Part shown: positions 63,101 to 64,000 of the stretch, piece by piece
Layout: each line of letters begins with the position of its first letter
Position numbering within the stretch: the stretch's first letter is position 1
Assembly: GCF_022539315.1 (NCBI RefSeq)
Contig: NC_066332.1
Coordinates: forward strand, 5,155,158-5,219,157
DNA length: 64,000 bases
DNA from: Serinus canaria
Taxonomy: Eukaryota > Chordata > Aves > Passeriformes > Fringillidae
Direction: 5' to 3'
Translations under genes and position numbers: made by a program
The notes under the pieces: model-generated
Seen by the model: only the letters and a program-made list of their open reading frames with translations
Told to the model about the DNA's origin: nothing
Database searches by the model: none

Positions 63101-63915
63101 CAAAGGAGTTGAGGGGGGAGGTCCACACAAGATTCTGGAAACACCAAATCCATCTGAAGGAGTGGACAAAATGTTTCAGGTTTTTCTGTAGGAGAAAAAG
63201 CTCAACTGTGTTACTCCCTGTCTGGCTCTGCTCCTTACACTCCAGAGCTAGGGTGGGCTGGGGAATCCTTGCCTGCCACAGAGGGGTTGCTGCTCCAGGC
63301 AACTTCCAGGAGGCCCAGGGCAGTTTGACCACTCTGGAAGAGCTAAACCCAGTGTTCTTGATTTGAAGGTTGACAGGAAATGGACCAGCTTCAGCACAGA
63401 ACAGGCTAAAGCTGCTCAGTTTGTGACTTGCCAGGAGCCCTGGTGTGTCCCTGTCCCTGCCCGCCCTGCTGTCCCTCCCTGCTGCTCACCTCTCTGTCCT
63501 TTCCCTCCCAGAGAAATCGATGTGATCCTGCCTGGCTACACCCACCTGCAGAAAGCTCAGCCCATCCGATGGAGCCAGTTCTTGCTCAGGTGAGCACCTC
63601 CCACCCTCTCCAGCCTCGGGGCCCTGCTCTGCTGAGGGGACAGCCAGGGCTGCTGCCAACCCAGAGGGAGCCCTTCAAACTGGAACAGGAACTCCCTGTG
63701 TCCCCTGGCTCTGTCCAGGCTCCACTCCAACCTCATGTTTGAGGGTGGATCCCAGGCTCCAGGCATGGCAGATAATGACTGGAAAGGAAAGAGCCATTCC
63801 CTGCTTCATGTGCTCTCTCCCCCTTGTCCTTCCCCAGCCATGCTGTTGCTCTGACCCGCGATTCTGAGCGCCTGGGAGAGATTAAAAAGAGGATCAATGT
63901 CTTGCCTTTGGGAAG
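60095..63915 (+). CDS. ASL1: Delta-crystallin / argininosuccinate lyase, N-terminal part (cut by window end)
   Basis: Argininosuccinate lyase splits argininosuccinate to arginine and fumarate. In birds one duplicated copy is the lens protein delta1-crystallin. Seven coding exons are seen: 60095-60106, 61337-61531, 62108-62191, 62478-62534, 62770-62867, 63512-63589 and 63838-63915. Phases agree throughout and give about 200 of roughly 466 residues. It starts [19 protein letters not shown]. Key motifs are TGRSRNDQ at 109-116, His89, and YTHLQKAQP with His160, which matches the catalytic-region His162 of duck delta2. Met9 sits where active delta2 has Trp and duck delta1 has Met, as I recall. [16 protein letters not shown] is also delta1-like. 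It is the first crystallin copy after CRCP, fitting the delta1-then-delta2 order known in chicken. A second copy would lie beyond the window. The alternative is a single ASL or delta2-type copy. Confidence 0.93.
60175..60293 (+). mobile_element. CR1 LINE 3' end fragment in ASL1 intron 2
   Basis: Phrases GGTGGCCCTGGCAGTGCTGG, GAGGTCTTTTCCAAGCTTCA and TGATTCTGTGAG are typical of a CR1 3' end in plus orientation. Confidence 0.8.
60294..61336 (+). other. ASL1: ASL1 intron 2, remaining part
   Basis: About 1 kb with no exon seen. A GC-rich patch lies at 60530-60700. A pyrimidine tract at 61008-61035 ends in CAG, but the sequence after it does not code for a crystallin segment. Confidence 0.7.
61337..61531 (+). 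CDS. ASL1: ASL1 exon 3
   Basis: 195 nt, acceptor TTGCAG to donor GTATTT, 65 codons (residues 5-69). Contains [15 protein letters not shown] and [18 protein letters not shown], the strongly conserved N-terminal domain of the fumarase/ASL superfamily. Confidence 0.96.
61532..62107 (+). other. ASL1: ASL1 intron 3 (carries the lens enhancer)
   Basis: 576 bp between exons 3 and 4, the same intron that carries the lens enhancer in chicken delta1-crystallin. The DC5-like core is at 61797-61830. The rest is AT-rich with no exon. Confidence 0.75.
61797..61830 (+). promoter_or_regulatory. DC5-like SOX2/PAX6 lens enhancer core
   Basis: CATTGTTGTTGTTCACC at 61799-61815 followed by CTCCCTGG closely resembles the chicken delta1-crystallin DC5 element, in which a SOX2 site (CATTGTTG) abuts a PAX6 half-site (TTGCTCACC). 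One base of the PAX6 part differs (T for C). A second SOX-type core lies inverted just after it (ACAATG at 61824-61829). The position in intron 3 matches the chicken enhancer. The DC5 comparison is from memory. Confidence 0.8.
62108..62191 (+). CDS. ASL1: ASL1 exon 4
   Basis: 84 nt, acceptor TTTGCAG, 28 codons from [12 protein letters not shown] to [12 protein letters not shown] (residues 70-97). It keeps His89, which chicken delta1 has as Gln. The donor reads GTTTGG, weaker than the usual GTAAGT/GTGAGT. Confidence 0.95.
62478..62534 (+). CDS. ASL1: ASL1 exon 5
   Basis: 57 nt, 19 codons [19 protein letters not shown] (residues 98-116), acceptor CCTCAG and donor GTATGG. Contains the substrate-binding TGRSRND motif of active lyases; chicken delta1 reads RNE in this place. 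Confidence 0.96.
62770..62867 (+). CDS. ASL1: ASL1 exon 6
   Basis: 98 nt, acceptor CCCCAG, codons for [20 protein letters not shown] and [13 protein letters not shown] plus two bases of the next Ile; donor GTGAGT. Confidence 0.96.
62868..63511 (+). other. ASL1: ASL1 intron 6
   Basis: 644 bp; no additional exon or known repeat recognised. Confidence 0.7.
63512..63589 (+). CDS. ASL1: ASL1 exon 7
   Basis: 78 nt, acceptor CTCCCAG, codes [17 protein letters not shown] and IRWSQFLL, with the catalytic-region His160 in THLQKAQP; donor GTGAGC. Confidence 0.96.
63838..63915 (+). CDS. ASL1: ASL1 exon 8 (last exon in the window)
   Basis: 78 nt, acceptor CCCCAG, codes [19 protein letters not shown] and INVLPLG plus two bases of the next codon; donor GTAAGA. 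The rest of the gene, including the fumarase-family signature with the catalytic Ser, lies past the window end. Confidence 0.95.
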
Positions 63916-64000
63916 GTAAGATCTACTGTTTTTGTGATCATTTGGCTTTGCTTTGCTCTGCAAAGACTTCAGGGGTGCCTTCCCTGCTTCCCAGAACTCA

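Noticed and set aside
1..64000. CRISPR arrays, phage, operons or a bacterial-type defence system
   Set aside because: Split genes, CR1 elements, a CCA-less tRNA gene and vertebrate proteins show animal nuclear DNA; the tandem arrays have no spacers and no cas genes.

Overview
The window is nuclear DNA of a vertebrate, almost certainly a bird. Genes are split by introns with GT..AG junctions, CR1-type LINE 3' ends are scattered through it, and the last 4 kb is the start of a delta-crystallin / argininosuccinate lyase gene carrying a delta-crystallin-type lens enhancer in its third intron. The species cannot be fixed from the sequence; a passerine or other neognath is a guess. There are no operons, phage, CRISPR arrays or bacterial genes.

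Layout. (1) About 0.63-23.3 kb, minus strand: TPST1, the Golgi tyrosylprotein sulfotransferase 1. All four coding exons were reconstructed (373 codons), plus a probable 3' UTR exon and a CpG-island promoter with a probable non-coding first exon. (2) About 23.5-35.4 kb: intergenic, with no gene supported; it holds a long polypyrimidine tract, an AT-rich microsatellite and a CR1 fragment. (3) About 35.4-55.1 kb, minus strand: CRCP (RPC9, a subunit of RNA polymerase III). All six coding exons were reconstructed and give a 146-residue protein. Its introns hold several minisatellites. (4) 55235-55305, minus strand: an intact tRNA-Gly(GCC) with a T-run terminator, about 200 bp upstream of the CRCP start codon. 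(5) About 55.3-59.5 kb: intergenic, between CRCP and the crystallin gene. (6) About 59.57 kb to the window end, plus strand: the 5' half of ASL1/delta1-crystallin. It has a non-coding exon 1 and seven coding exons giving about 200 N-terminal residues, and continues past the edge.

The genes do separate jobs: sulfation of secreted proteins (TPST1), Pol III transcription (CRCP), glycine decoding (tRNA) and urea-cycle enzyme or lens structural protein (ASL1). The most notable arrangement is a Pol III-transcribed tRNA gene sitting in the upstream region of a gene for a Pol III subunit. The clearest regulatory signal is a SOX2/PAX6 (DC5-like) lens enhancer core in intron 3 of the crystallin gene. 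The crystallin protein mixes a delta1-type residue (Met9) with residues usually linked to active lyase (His89 and the SRND and THLQK motifs). Much of the remaining unusual structure is tandem repeats, several of them close to exons or splice sites.
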